The notes under the pieces: model-generated
Databases searched by the model: none
What the model was told of the DNA's origin: nothing
What the model saw: only the letters and a program-made list of their open reading frames with translations
Assembly (NCBI GenBank): GCA_029204225.1
Contig: CM055098.1
Coordinates: forward strand, 53,819,436 to 53,883,435
Source: Diphasiastrum complanatum
Lineage: Eukaryota; Streptophyta; Lycopodiopsida; Lycopodiales; Lycopodiaceae
DNA length: 64,000 bases
Direction of reading: 5' to 3'
Position numbers and translations under genes: made by a program
Shown: positions 34,548 through 46,295 of the stretch, in pieces
Position numbering within the stretch: position 1 is the first letter of the stretch
Layout of the letters: the number at the start of each line of letters is the position of its first letter

Positions 34548-37479
34548 TTATGGGGAACTTTTATTGGCTTCGCGTCGAATCTTGATTAAATGGTGTTGCA
34601 CCTTCTCCATAAAATCGAGACGTGCAGTATTAAAATCCAAATTGTGTGGCAGAAAACATCGGTGGGCTCCGGCAATCCACTTTGAGATTGTCCATGATGT
34701 GAAGCGTGATTCCCAAGAGCCTCTCATCATTGCTGCACGAAAATATACCTAGCAACCGACAACTGATCTTTGATTTGCTTTGAGGCCATCAACTTATTTG
34801 GATCGAATGCCAGAGGAGGGAGGCAATCATCCCATCTGGTTGTCACTGACGCCAACAGAGTTAGATCTTTAGCAAACATTGTCGATTGTCGCACCGTTGT
34901 ATCTGGAGAGTGGACATATTCTCTTTGATAGGCTTGTAAGGCGCGGTGAAAAACCACTGAGATTGTCCAGCTGTAGGGCTGATGGATGATTGGTCGATTG
35001 GGTGTATGGATGGTGATCTTGTCCATAGCCAATCTCAAATCTTTCCATTTATTCTTGCGCGACATTGGCACATAATAGAGATCTACCCGCAATTGGAGAG
35101 GGCTGGCGACGTAACTCCTAATTGATTCCAGAGTTTTTCAAAAACAATGATTCTCCATTGCGGTTGCTCTCCCAATGCAGGTATTTTGTCCAATTCTTTG
35201 TCGGCCTCGATCTCAGAGGTCTTAAACTTCAGATCCCATCCACCACGCGAGGACTCATGCGAGTGTTGCTTTAAGAAGGTCTACATCTGGTCCTCGACGC
35301 TGATGGGCCTTTTGAATAGAGGTGTGGTCCTTGATGAGGATGGACCTGCTTGTACTGCCGGTAGGATTGGCGGTTGTTCTGCTATATCTAGAGCTCCCCC
35401 CGGTCCATGCTCGAATCTACCCCTGTATCCATTGGTATAGCTTCTTGGCGTGGAGGGGAGAATTGCGGCATGACCGGTACGAGGATTTGTGGTCCGGCTT
35501 CTAAAACTTGAGCGACGACTTTTTCATAGGCGGTGATAGTCTCTTTAGCCTTTGTCAACTCGGTTGAAGCTGTTCCTTTGAACCTATCAAAACGGCCTTG
35601 GAATCCCTGAAGGGCCGCTTTGTATGTCTCCACTTTCTTGAACAAATACGCAATCTCCGTCGGTGTGACCGGATGATCTGGTATTTGCGTTTGAAGATAC
35701 GCATCACGTTCAAGGTGGTCGCATCCAATTCATCTTGAAGCCACGTGCGATCTTGTTCGGCCATCTGTAATTGACCCTTCAGCAGCTGTACTTGTTGCTT
35801 TGCATCCTGCACAACCTTATCCACCTGATCCTGTGCGGTTGTCAGGGCATTTTGCAGAGAGCTGATGTAGTCTTCCAAGTGATCAGCTTGTTGCTGGGCC
35901 AACTTCTTTTCGGCTTCAGCCTTGTCTTCATGTTGTTTGACAATCTTTAACTCTCAATCCAGCTGGACAATTTTCTGGATGATCAGAGTGTTTTCGGACT
36001 CCAGGTCGGAGAATCTCTGTTCCATTTCCTTCTTCTTATCCAGCATAGACTGGATCACTTGCGCAAGGCTTGAGACCAAACCGAGAGCATCACCATAATC
36101 AACAGTGGTGGAGGCGGCAGCAACAGGAGGACCTGATGGAACTGTCATTGGTTGGCTTGGAATAGGTGCCACTAGCTCTTCTTCTTCAAAAATGTCTTCC
36201 TCTTCAAATCTCTCAGGCACTGTGGCATCGAACTGTTTTGGTGATTTTACAGCTTTGTCGACCCGAAGTGCAGCTAGGCTTTCTTCCATATGAGGTTGTT
36301 GGCTGACATCTTCAACATCAACAGTAGATTCATGGATATGTCTAAATCCTCCTCCAAGGGATTGGAGTTCAAAGGGCGTAGGGCTCTGGGGCATTTCAAA
36401 AATTTTTGCGGTCCCAAGGGGATCGGAATCATCAAACATATCCATAAATAACTGCGTGTTGGGTGAAGTGACTTCAGTGTGTGGGGGTGTGGCGGCCTGG
36501 GCAGCTGTGATGGGAATGGTAGGCCCAATGGCCAAATACTATCCTTGATTGGAGGCAGAGGCGAGGGAAGCATCAGAGGCTAGGGGAATGGGAAGTTCAG
36601 TGTGAAGAGCAACAGGGGGTGGAAGTGCAGTTGACGAGGTATGCCTAGTGCGACGTCGTGACGCGAAAGGCGAGTCAGAAATTATGATCTCGCTGCGTGG
36701 ACGACGATGACTATGAGAACTTGAGGCCTGGTGAGACGACTCGACCGGTGCTTCTTCGTAGACCGAAAGCACAGAGTCCAGGTGGAAGCCATGGATTCTG
36801 TTTTTTCTAAGTGAGAAGCGGCTAAAAGGAACAATAAAGAGCCAACAATGAACTGCTGCTTAGTATTGGCTTTAATAGCTCATTTGAGCTCACCAGAAAT
36901 AGTCTTGAACCAATTATATGGTTCAAGAGGGGCTTTGGCCAATTTAGTGTGGGACTCCACTATCCTATGGAGGATCTGTGATGTGATGCGGTCTTTCCTA
37001 AGGTTTCCAACCATCAAAAAGTTGTTCAGTAGCTGGGGAACAGCGTGGATTGAAGGCTCAGTGCTGGCTTTCAGAAGGTATCTGTCATTGGTCCAGTGCA
37101 GATCATTAGTGAGGTCAATGTAGGGCTTGATGGCCTGTTTGGCCTGCTTGTGATTGGGTGAGGCCTGCGTACCGGATGTTATACCTATGGCTACAAGGGC
37201 GGCCTCAGTGACACGCACCTTGTGTGTGGCTCCCTGGAAAGTGATATAAAATTTGGATTTCTCTTCCTTCCATGTACTGAAGGCAAGAGTGATGAAATCC
37301 ATATTGATCTTGCCAGAAAAGACTCTCTCATGAATACCTGTTACAGTGAGCAGAGGCTCCGCAAGGGTCATCCACTGAGTGACCGTGCTTGTGCTAGGAA
37401 GGACCATGATGTCCGTTGCATATGGGACATCACGATGGATAGTATAGCGCGGAGACTAGGAAGTATCGGTAGAAGACAT
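34548..37479 (-). pseudogene. additional ORF after pol in Tat element F (about 970 codons, frame-broken)
   Basis: Coding-like sequence extends for 2.9 kb between integrase and the 3' LTR. It starts MSSTDTS followed by TAG (37479), then runs in frame from 37407 to 36880. This N-terminal globular part (WMTLAEPLLTVTG, FYITFQGATHKVRVTEAAL, LNNFLMVGNLRKDRI) looks like the 'putative plant transposon protein' domain by eye. A Pro/Ser-rich, acidic middle follows (36772-35954). A Gln/Lys/Glu coiled coil comes next (about 36040-35500; EQRFSDLESENTLIIQKIVQ). The C-terminal globular segment (35230-34548) contains LGEQPQWRIIVFEKLWNQ, VDLYYVPMSRKNKWKDL and WIAGAHRCFLPHNLDF. At least four frame breaks occur. 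No membrane segment or signal peptide is evident. Its function is unknown; its position equals that of the env-like ORF of Athila elements. Confidence 0.6.
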
Positions 37480-38384
37480 GGTGATCAGAAAGGAAATATA
37501 AAACGCATGAAAGTGTTTCAGAAAGCAGTGCAGAGATTTTGGAAGGCTTTGGTCGCAAGAAAAATTTGCAAGAGCTTCACTAGCACAAGTGAGGAATGAG
37601 TCGAAATCAGCCAACTTATAGGTGAATTTGGTGGGTCTGAATAGTAGTTTGGCTGATCAGTTTTGAACAAAAATTTGCAGCCATGTACAGTACTGTGAAA
37701 ATAGGCTATAAAAATTTTGGCGAAGGTTTCTGGGGAACCTAACCTATCAGGCGAATGTTTTCCAGGACTGGCAAAAGATGAACCTTCGTCCAGGTATTGT
37801 CATAAATGCATTTTTTCCAAATTTGAACCTATGGATAACCTAATTTGGACATTTTAAAATCATCTAGCAGATCGGCGAAGGTTCATAATGAGGTTAAGAT
37901 GGTCGACGAAGGTTTCCAAAATGGCATATCATTGATCCTTCGCCTAGCTCAAAAATTGGGGTGTTCCTAGACAAGAACCTTCGCCCACCTCAAATTAGAT
38001 AAATCTAGAGTGGATGTACAGTTTGAGAGCTCAACGAAGAATTCTGGTACTATATAGGCCAAAACTGACCAAAATAGTAATTTTTTAAGGCATTTTCCAT
38101 TCAAAAAATATTGTGCTTACTTTTTTCCATGTTGATGACTTTTTGACTTTTGCTTATAAGTCTTTGCTCAATTTTTGCTTGTTTTTTTTTAAATGTCTTT
38201 TTTCAAAAAACTCAACAATTTATATACTGAAAACAATAAATTTAAAAAACAAATAAAATAAAATAGAATAAAATAAAATAAAAAACCATTTAGATCAGAC
38301 TTGCTAAACTGGCGGAGTAGGCTGCCAAAACTTGCGTAGTGGGCTGCCGTTCACCGGAGTATCAAATCGTTTTCCATCCAAGAA
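37480..38384 (-). other. spacer between integrase and additional ORF in element F
   Basis: AT-rich sequence without coding signs. It contains at least six AACCTTCG/CGAAGGTT words in both orientations at 37715-38000, and A/T homopolymers at 38170-38290. It may hold the start signal of a subgenomic transcript (speculative). Confidence 0.4.
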
Positions 38385-39550
38385 TTATGGACCATTATAT
38401 GGGCCTTCACCAGTAAACTTCAACTTTCCCTTGATCAGCTTGGTTTTGTACGTCAATGCAAGATCTCCTGCTTTCAGATCTTTTTTGTGCAATCGACGGT
38501 CGTGCCATGCCTTGCGGCGGCCTTTCTCTGCTGCTAAGGCATGAACTGCCATCAATCGGGTTTCACATAATTTGTGCAACGCTTCATGATGGAGTTGTAA
38601 AGACTCATCATCATTTAATCGTTCTGTTGCTGCTATGCGGCCCATAATGCTGCATACAGTTTATGTTCCCAATCAGACTGACTCGCTTCAACTGTCTTTG
38701 TCATAATGGTGCAGAGAATCTTATTGGAAGATTCAGCTTGGCCATTCCCTCTGGGATAGTAGGGAGTACTAAATCTGTGTATAACGAAAAAACTCTTCCA
38801 GTAAACACTTTATTATTTGATTAACAAAGTGTGTACCCCTGTCACTGACAATCTCGATTGGACATCCAAATATGATTATAATATTTTCATATAGAAACTT
38901 GGCCATAGATTTCGCATCAGCAACTTTGACAGCTTTGGCTTCAACCCACTTGGTCACATAATCAGTTGCTACGATAGTGTATCAGGCCTGAGATCCTTGC
39001 GTGGCAGGGTGAATAGGTCCAACATAATTCAGTCCCCATTTTTCAAACGGTGCTTGCGATAAAATCAGATGCAAGGGTTCATAGTTTTGACGAGTAGGTC
39101 GTCATGCTCACTGGCAAATATCACATGTCTAAATAAAATTTTCTGTGTCATTGTGAAGCGTAGGCCACCAACAACCTGATTGCAAAAGTTTGCAAACAAT
39201 AATATCTGTAGAGAAGTGTCCTCCACCCATGCCATCATGTGAAAACATGATTAAATCTAGAACTTCATGCGGTAAAACACATCTTCGCAAAATATTATTT
39301 GATCCATGACGATACAATTGTCCGGCAATTAATTGATAAGGTTGAGTCTTATGAATCAATTGTCTCTTCTGTACTTTTGTCAAGGAGTCATTCGGTTGTC
39401 CTGGCATCAGGTACTCAACAATATCTGCTGCCCACTTAGGTACTGCTTCAACATAGAACAACGCAACATCTGACAGTTCATCATCCACTTCAGTGTTAAC
39501 TGGTGCGGATTCAATTCGCGAAACGTGATCGGCTAGATAATGTTGCTTGC
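38385..39550 (-). pseudogene. gypsy integrase (element F)
   Basis: The HHCC finger and approach are at 39488-39129 (AGQLYRHGSNNILRRC, HDGMGGGHFSTD, WWPTLHND). The catalytic core is at about 39060-38769 (ATDYVTKWVEAKAVKVADAK, IVSDRGTHFVNQ). The C-terminal GDLALTYKTKLIKGKLKFTG (38645-38385) lacks a chromodomain. Stops lie between the three open segments, including after IHPATQGSQA and after FFRYTQI. Confidence 0.82.
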
Positions 39551-39554
39551 CCTT

Positions 39555-40880
39555 TCAAACCACAATTCGAAAGTCAAATTCAGTCAATAACAATAACCAT
39601 TTTGCAATACGTCCAGTATTGCATGTCTTGTTTACCAAGTAAAGTAACGGTTGATGATTCGTATAAAATACAAAGTGTGTTTCCATGAGATAGTGACGAA
39701 ATTTCCAAACAAAAAAAATCATGGCTAATGCCTCACGTTCCGTTGTTGAATAATTCTTTTCTGGATCTGTAAGTTGTCTGCTTGCAAATCGTATAGGATA
39801 ATCCTTCTTATAGTCACCCGGCTGCATCAAAACTGATCCAATGGCGTATTTTGAGGCATCCGTATGAACATGAAACTCTATCGTCCAATTTGGAGAACGT
39901 AGTATTGGTGCTGAAGTTAATGCTTTTTTTATTTTTAAAGGCTTCTAACGCCTCTACTGTCCAAATAGGAACAATAGTCAATTTGTATATAGGTCGTGCT
40001 AAATCCACAAAGAAGATAATAAAAATTGGATAGTAGTTTGCATGACCCATAAACACATAAACTCCATGAATTTTTGTTGGTGGTGGCAATTCCACAATAA
40101 CTTTGATCTTAGAATAATATGTGGCAATACCATGTCTCGATATCATATGTCCAAGCACAACTCCGTGGGAAACCCATATCTGACATTTTTCTGGATTTAG
40201 AGAAATCTGATATTTGTGACATCTTTCAAATACTTTTTCCAATCGATCCAGGTGGTCTGCATTTGTACTATGGACTCCCAGGTCATCCAAGTAAATTATA
40301 AGAAATTTCTGCAGATAATCTTTAAAATCAAATTGCATTACTCTTTGGAATGAACTTGGTGCATTACAGAGTCCAAACGACATTACTTTGTAAGCATAGG
40401 TGCCCCATTTTGTTGCAAAAGCAGTTTTATGACGATCGATAGGTGCAATCTTAACCTGGTTGTAACCACTAAATCCATCCAAGAAACTATAAGCTTTCGC
40501 TCAGGCAAGGCGATCCAAAATGCTTTCAGTAAAAGATGATGGAAAGTGATCCTTCCGCGTCACTTTGTTCAACGCTTTGATATTCACACAGATCCGCAAT
40601 TTCCCATTTTTCTTAGGAACAATGACAATCGGTGAAATCCATTCAGTGTGCTCAATCTCATAAATGAAATCGGCTTCAAGCAATCTTTGAAGTTCTTTTT
40701 TTATCAGGTTCGCCACATTAGGATTACAGCGATAGAACTTTGCAACCTTTGGAACTGCATCAGGTACTAAAGGTATGGTATGTTCAATCACTAATGTCGG
40801 AATATCCCTTCAGATCTTGATAAGTCCATGCAAAGCAATCTTGATACTTAATAAGTAACATGCGTAGTGCTTGATACTGT
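39555..40880 (-). pseudogene. gypsy reverse transcriptase-RNase H (element F)
   Basis: RT starts near 40791 (IEHTIPLVPDAVPKVAKFYR), followed by FIYEIEHTEWISPIVIVPKK, SFLDGFSGYNQVKIAPIDR, FGLCNAPSSFQRVM and the YLDD box (IIYLDDLGVHS, about 40300-40265). RNase H continues at 39830-39555 (IRFASRQLTDPEKNYSTTER, EALAMIFFVWKFRHYL, NHQPLLYLV). A stop (SILDRLA then TGA, about 40501) and a shift near 39815-39830 inactivate it. Confidence 0.87.
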
Positions 40881-41069
40881 TCAGGAGTAAGTTGTGATCC
40901 AACTTGTACAATTTTTTTTCGGTTCTCCTGGTTTGGCAAGATTCATTGGTTGTGTCCTAGCTGGGCCATCATAAACCTCTTTAGATTTCGGCATGTGTTC
41001 TTCAGGTGTGCTTTAGGTAACATGATAACCACATCATCCAGTGTATAACGTTTAAAATGCTCGGGCATA

Positions 41070-41784
41070 TCATGTTGGACTATATTTGCTTGTTTTTTTT
41101 TCGAAAGGACTTGTCTTGGATCTTCGCTTAGCCCTCTTAGTAGGAATTGATCGTGGAGGTGATGACTTCGGAGAAGATATATTTTTCTTCAAAGGTGAAG
41201 ACTTCCTAGACGATGATGTCTTACTAGAATTCTGACTTGAAGAATCATTCTCGAATTTTCCCTTGCCTTTATCCAATAAGGGTGCCACTTTCTTTGAATC
41301 AATCTTTTGAGGGAGATTTTTCCATTTCATGACCGTATTATAATGTTGCTTAGCTTGTTTCTTCGTCATTGATCTTGTGATCCTATCTTCCTTCAATATA
41401 ACTACTTTGGGCGGTTTTATTGTTGGTTCATCATGAACATTACACACTCCAAATCTGGTCGGATCAATATGATTTAGAATCTGCTCATCCGTAAGTTTAG
41501 CATTGCCATCATAAGTCAAGACATGACTCACAATAATGAGCTCATCCTCAATCGGATCTGGTATAGGTTTTGTTGATATCCATGCTACATTCGACACATT
41601 TAGTGGAAACATGATTGTTGTATCCAAAGTTCAATCTAACAAAGAATGATTGATTATCTTGTTGACACATATATCCTACTGTACAGTCAATTGTTGCAAG
41701 AGCTTCATTCCAATTGACAGTATCCGTTTGAGAATCATAATGAACCCCCAATTTTTTTACTGGTCGATCACAAGTGTGATCCAT
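41070..41784 (-). pseudogene. protease-RT linker region (element F)
   Basis: Two open segments (41784-41548 and 41627-41070) overlap in different frames. The second ends in a Lys/Ser-rich basic stretch. No catalytic motif is recognised. Position between protease and RT indicates polyprotein linker. Confidence 0.5.
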
Positions 41785-41808
41785 TATTGACGAATCGTCA
41801 TCCTCTTT

Positions 41809-42407
41809 TTAAACCACTGGTTTGATAGTCCATGTTGTAGGATCAACTTTAACTGCAGATTCACGATTTTTGAAAGTGATTTTTCCGGTACTCCAGTTTT
41901 GAATTACTTGTGCAACTCGTAACCATGGACGTCCCAATAGAACTCGGTAGACATTTGGCGCTTCTGGTAAGTCCATCACTACAAAAGTAATGACGAAATG
42001 TACTCCCGCAATTCTGACAGGTATATCTTCCACCATTTCTCGTGGACGAACTGTCATTTGATCAGCTAACTTAATAGCAAAAGTAGCAGACTTAATCTTT
42101 GTAAGGCCCCATTTTGTACATAACTTTGTAGATATCAGGTTAACTCCTGAACCGCCATCTATCACGGCTGCTTCTTTAGGAAATTGTCTATGTTGTATCG
42201 GTAGAGTGATATTCTTTTGTTCATTTTCCCAAGCGGCTCCAACATGGAGTACTTTGTTAGATTCTTCAAATCCAACACAAAAAAGTGGCTCCTGATGGAC
42301 TTTTGTTCTTCTTGAGCTAACTTTTGCACTAAGACTTCTTTTGCTTTTGGCACCAACTTCAGGAACTCTCCTAACGAGATATTGATCTTGCTAGACAAAA
42401 TGTTCAT
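41809..42407 (-). pseudogene. gypsy aspartic protease (element F)
   Basis: MIDGGSGVNLISTKLCTKWG (from 42165) carries the D-G-G variant of the retropepsin active site found in Tat-type elements. VYRVLLGRPWLRVAQVI follows, the conserved second protease block. Preceding frame 42407-42162 (KINISLGEFLKLVPKAKEVL) is the gag-protease junction. A stop or shift lies at 42165. Confidence 0.75.
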
Positions 42408-42479
42408 TGTGGTGCTTCCGGTTCAGTCATCTTGAAGGGTTCTTCATGATGATGTAACTGATCATTCATATCCGTACGT

Positions 42480-43724
42480 AAATTTCTTGGAGGCTGCAAT
42501 GGTGAAGACTAAACTTCAGCTGTTGCTTTAGCAGCTTCAAGCACCTCTTCTTCTTGCAGATGTTTGATCCACTGTCTCATATTCTGATATTTTTGTTTTT
42601 CTACATTAAGATTTGGATAGACTCCAGATGTTGTTGGTATATCGTTCAATGGTATAGAATCAGCAGGTACTAGATCCACTACTGGTTCTTTTTGCTTCTG
42701 TGCTCTGGTGACCACCATCAAGGGTGCACTTGGTTTATTCGGACCTACTGGTCTTTGCTTGATTGTTATCAAATTTATAGGCGCTGTAGCTGGTGGTGGC
42801 TTCGGTCTTGCTGGATAGTTTTTATAGCAATGCCCATAACCACAGTCACGACATAATGGTACAAATTTATCTTTATTTGGACATTCTACAACTTTGTGAT
42901 TTTCTCCACATGCAAAGCATCCAAGTGGTGCTCTGGTCCAATTTCTGGAGGCTTGTTGTTGAGGGACAACATAATGGCATACTGTTCTGAAGATCCACCT
43001 TCTTGATCATTACCATAGTTCCATTGCGCAGCACTTTTGTAAGGTTCTGTTTCCATCAAATTAGCAGGAGGAGTGGAGTGCTTTGGTGGGGCAGTTAAAG
43101 CTAAACGTTTCGGATATCCAAGAGCAGATTGTCGCAGTCTTGCTGCTGGATTTCCTCCATACTGTGGTTCTCAATATCGCATCTAGGCATACTGTTGTTG
43201 GATTATTTGAGGGTTGAAGTTGCAAAAAGCAGTCTCATGATCAGGTGAATTACACAGATGGCAAACATTGAGTTCCATTTGTTTTTTCGATTGAGGACAC
43301 TCGTTTACTGTGTGATTCCCTGTACAAATAGAACATCAGAAATTTTCCCTGGTAGGAAAAGTCTTTGCAAACTTTTCAGGTTCCTTGTTTGCTTCCCCGT
43401 GGAAATTTTCCAATGTTTTGATCTTCTCATCAAATTGCGACTACAAATTTTCCATCTGTTTTTGCTGGTTCTTCCCAAGTTTCTCGCACTCATTGAGCAT
43501 CATTTCTGCAGTAGCGTTGGCATTCGTTGATGCAATAGTGGTGGATGTCGTAGTAGTTTGACCTGTTGTAAAAGACAGCATACCGATATTCCTCAGCTCA
43601 TCATCTGAATCTTCATCCTCCTCCCGAATTGCATCGTCCATAGCATTTTGCAAGAGTGCATACTCATTATGGCGTTTCAGCTCACGTCTGGTCCGTTTAG
43701 GTAGACCTGACAAAAACCACATAA
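42480..43724 (-). pseudogene. gypsy gag, 5' truncated (element F)
   Basis: It starts abruptly with MWFLSGLPKRTRRELKRHNE at 43722, followed by an acidic linker. A knuckle CHLCNSPDHETAFC is near 43270-43230, and a shorter finger CFACGENHKVVEC near 42880 precedes CRDCGYGHC. The tail is 42772-42509 (VVTRAQKQKEPVVDLVPAD). Frame changes separate the parts. About the first half of gag is missing compared with the copy at 29215-29700. Confidence 0.78.
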
Positions 43725-43733
43725 TTATTTTAT

Positions 43734-44875
43734 GGGAACAAACCCTCGTAGACTAGTATGCACTTGTATCTCAGTCAGATTCCGCTACTCACCAAGCTAC
43801 GAGAGTTACTTCCCAAGGAAACTCAAAAAATCTTGAAAAAAATGCATTTTTTGGGGGTTTCTTTGCAAAATTTTAAGATTTGCTGGGAACAAACCCTCAC
43901 AGACTGGTATGCACTTGTATCTGAGTCAAATTCACTTGCTCACAAAGCTGCGAGAGTTACTTCCCAAGGAAACTCAAAAAATCTTGAAAAAAGTGCAATT
44001 TTTTGGGGGTTTTTTTGGGAAAATTTTATGGGAACAAACCCTCACAGACTGGTATGCACTTGTATCTAAATCAGATTCACCTGCTCACAAAGCTGCGAGA
44101 GTTAATTCTTAAGGAAACTCAAAAAATCTTGAAAACAGTGCATTTTTTTGGTGTTTTTTTGCAAAATTTTAAGATTTTCTGAAAACAAACCCTCGCAGAC
44201 TGGTATGCACTTGTATCTAAGTCAGTTTCACCTGCTCACAAAGCTGCAAGAGTTAAAAGTGCATTTTTGGGGGGTTTTTTTGGCCAAATTTTAAGATTTT
44301 CTGGGAACTAATCTTCGTAGGTTGGTATGTGCTTGTATCTGAGTCAGATCCACTTGCTTACCAGGCTGCGAGAGTTACTTCCCAAGGAAACTCAAAAATT
44401 TGATGTCTGAGAAGGTTCTAGGCGACTTTTTGCTCTTGGAAACCTTCACAAGGAGAACTTTTTTGGGATCTAACTCTCGCAGACTTCTTTGTGTTCCTGT
44501 CTCAGTGAGATGGAACTTCAGAGAGCTCTACGAAGGTAACTTCCCAAGGAAACTCAAAAAATTGTTGTCTGAGAAGGTTCTAGGCTTTGTTGTTGGGAAT
44601 CTTCACAGGGGCACTTTTTTTGGGATCTAACTCTCGCAGACTTATCTGTGTCCTTGTCTCAGTGAGATAGAACTTCAGATAGCTCTACAAAGGTTAGTTT
44701 TGAGTTTTGAGTTTTTTTTTTTGATTTTTAAAAGGGATTTTTGATTTTTTTTGGGTTTTTCTCTGTTTTTTCAAAATCTGATGGGAACTAATCCTCGCAG
44801 GCTTCTATGCAGGTTTGGGATAGTACCCTGGAGCTACTGCCAGTCATGCAAAGGTTCATGCCCAACGACAAACTC
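43734..44875. repeat. tandem array of eight roughly 150-bp units
   Basis: Units begin GGGAAC(A/T)AA or GGGATCTAA followed by CTCGCAGAC, at about 43734, 43885, 44030, 44181, 44303, 44467, 44622 and 44783. Spacings are 151, 145, 151, 122, 164, 155 and 161 bp. Each contains a CTTCCCAAGGAAACTCAAAAA-like block and T-rich filler. Units 5-7 carry an extra GTCTGAGAAGGTTCTAGG segment. Open frames here change frame from unit to unit and are not genes. Confidence 0.92.
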
Positions 44876-44879
44876 AATA

Positions 44880-45362
44880 TTCTCAGTGGTTATTTGGACA
44901 GGAGATGTAGACACTCGTAAATCCACTTCAGGATTTACATTCTTCCTCAACAATGGTCCTATTTCATGGAACAGTCGCAAGCAAACTTCGATCGCTCTAT
45001 CTTCTACTGAATCAGAGTATATCGCAGTCTCTTAGGTTACAAAAGAAGCAGTATGGTTAAGAAACTTACTTTTAGATGTTTATCTGAAACAATATGCTCC
45101 GACAACTTTATTTTGTGATAATCAAAGTGCTATTGCTTTATCAACCAACCCTAGACTTCATTCTAGGAGTAAGCACATTGAAATTAAGTATTACTATGTC
45201 AGAAGCAAAGTTCTCGACAAAGAGGTAAACTTGTAGTACTGTGAATGCAAGGTATGACAATAGATATTTTCACTAAAGCACTAAGCTTGGATGCACACAT
45301 AAGGTTTTGTGCAAAACTAAGTTTGAAGGTCAAAGCATTCATGGATTTAGATTAAGGGATAA
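44880..45362 (+). pseudogene. copia RNase H tail (element G)
   Basis: The strand reads WTGDVDTRKSTSGFTFFLNN, SWNSRKQTSIALSSTESEYI, a TAG, EAVWLRNLLLDVYL, CDNQSAIALSTNP and SRSKHIEIKYYYV, with later stops. The polypurine-like AGATTAAGGGATAA precedes the LTR. Everything 5' of RNase H is absent; the tandem array takes its place. Confidence 0.85.
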
Positions 45363-46295
45363 TGTTGGATTATTTTACTACTGGAGTAATTTATCTGAAT
45401 ACCTAATCTTTATCCACTTTATTATCCACTTTTGCAGGTTTATTTGTGTTTTTACACAGTTTGCATAAATACTTAGGAATCGCTCAACAAGTGGCTCCGA
45501 CATATCGGACATCATTCGACTTATCAACTACACTGACGAAAGTCGAAGAAGTTGACCATGTCGAAGAATGACAATTATTGTTCCACTTGATATGAAGCTA
45601 AAGACTTGCCCTAACCACTTTGCAAGTAAATTTTTGAGAAGTCCTAACTGGATGGATGCCAGCACATTACTGCTATTTACCAAATGCATCTGTGACCTGA
45701 ATAGTTGTCCTACTGAATACGCGTTAACCGCTTAGTATAAATAGTTGATCATCAAAGACTTACACAACTTAGTCTCTAGCTTAGCTCAAAGCTTAGTTTT
45801 TACAGAGTTCTATTAGAGTATTGCTATTAGCACTTACTGCTTATCAGTGGAAGTGCATCAAACAGAGTTTTCAATTATTCAGAGATAGCTTAGAGTACAC
45901 AATTTTCATCTTTTATTGTTTTGTGCTCTCATCATCTGATTTGTACATGTTACTTACTGAATCAATCTATTTTCTTATTGCGTTTAGTATCATGTCAGAC
46001 TGTATGCTTCTTTGTAGCTATTTGTAACTGATAAAACTCTTATTGTTTCGTCTGATCTATTGAATACACTAACGCTGCAATATTTAATACATCATTGTTT
46101 TGCTATGAAATCAGTTTAGTGCTAATGATTTCAAAGTTTGTTGCTAAAAGATTGAACGTGACTTCTGTCATTATAGCTTTGTTCAATTATTGATAGGCGT
46201 AGTCATGCATTAGGAAAGAAAGCTCATTCTGCTACGCTAGATAGTTCATTTATAGTCTTCGAATTATTAGATTTTTCACTTCCCTCTTTCCAACA
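45363..46295 (+). repeat. 3' LTR of copia G (933 bp)
   Basis: The LTR starts TGTTGGA and ends TCCAACA, a perfect 7-bp inverted terminus. A TATA-like AGTATAAATAG is at about 45735. No second copy is in the window. Confidence 0.8.

Larger units (their letters stand above)
33760..43724 (-). mobile_element. Tat/Athila-type gypsy element F, 5' truncated, with extra post-pol ORF
   Basis: The order on the minus strand is gag (from 43724), protease, RT, RNase H, integrase, a spacer, an additional ORF region, polypurine tract and 3' LTR. The 3' LTR ends TACA at 33760 next to copia E integrase codons TACAATGG, so TACAA is the likely target site. The 5' LTR, leader and gag start are missing; gag stops against a tandem repeat array at 43724. 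No chromodomain is seen, consistent with Tat/Athila rather than chromovirus. Confidence 0.87.

Noticed and set aside
34548-37479. Envelope protein in the Tat element
   Set aside because: The position fits, but I see no signal peptide, transmembrane segment or cleavage motif, so only an additional ORF is claimed.
43758-44630. ORFs of 67-103 codons with repeated LRELLPKETQKILKK-like segments
   Set aside because: They come from the 150-bp tandem units; unit lengths are not multiples of three, so frames change between copies.
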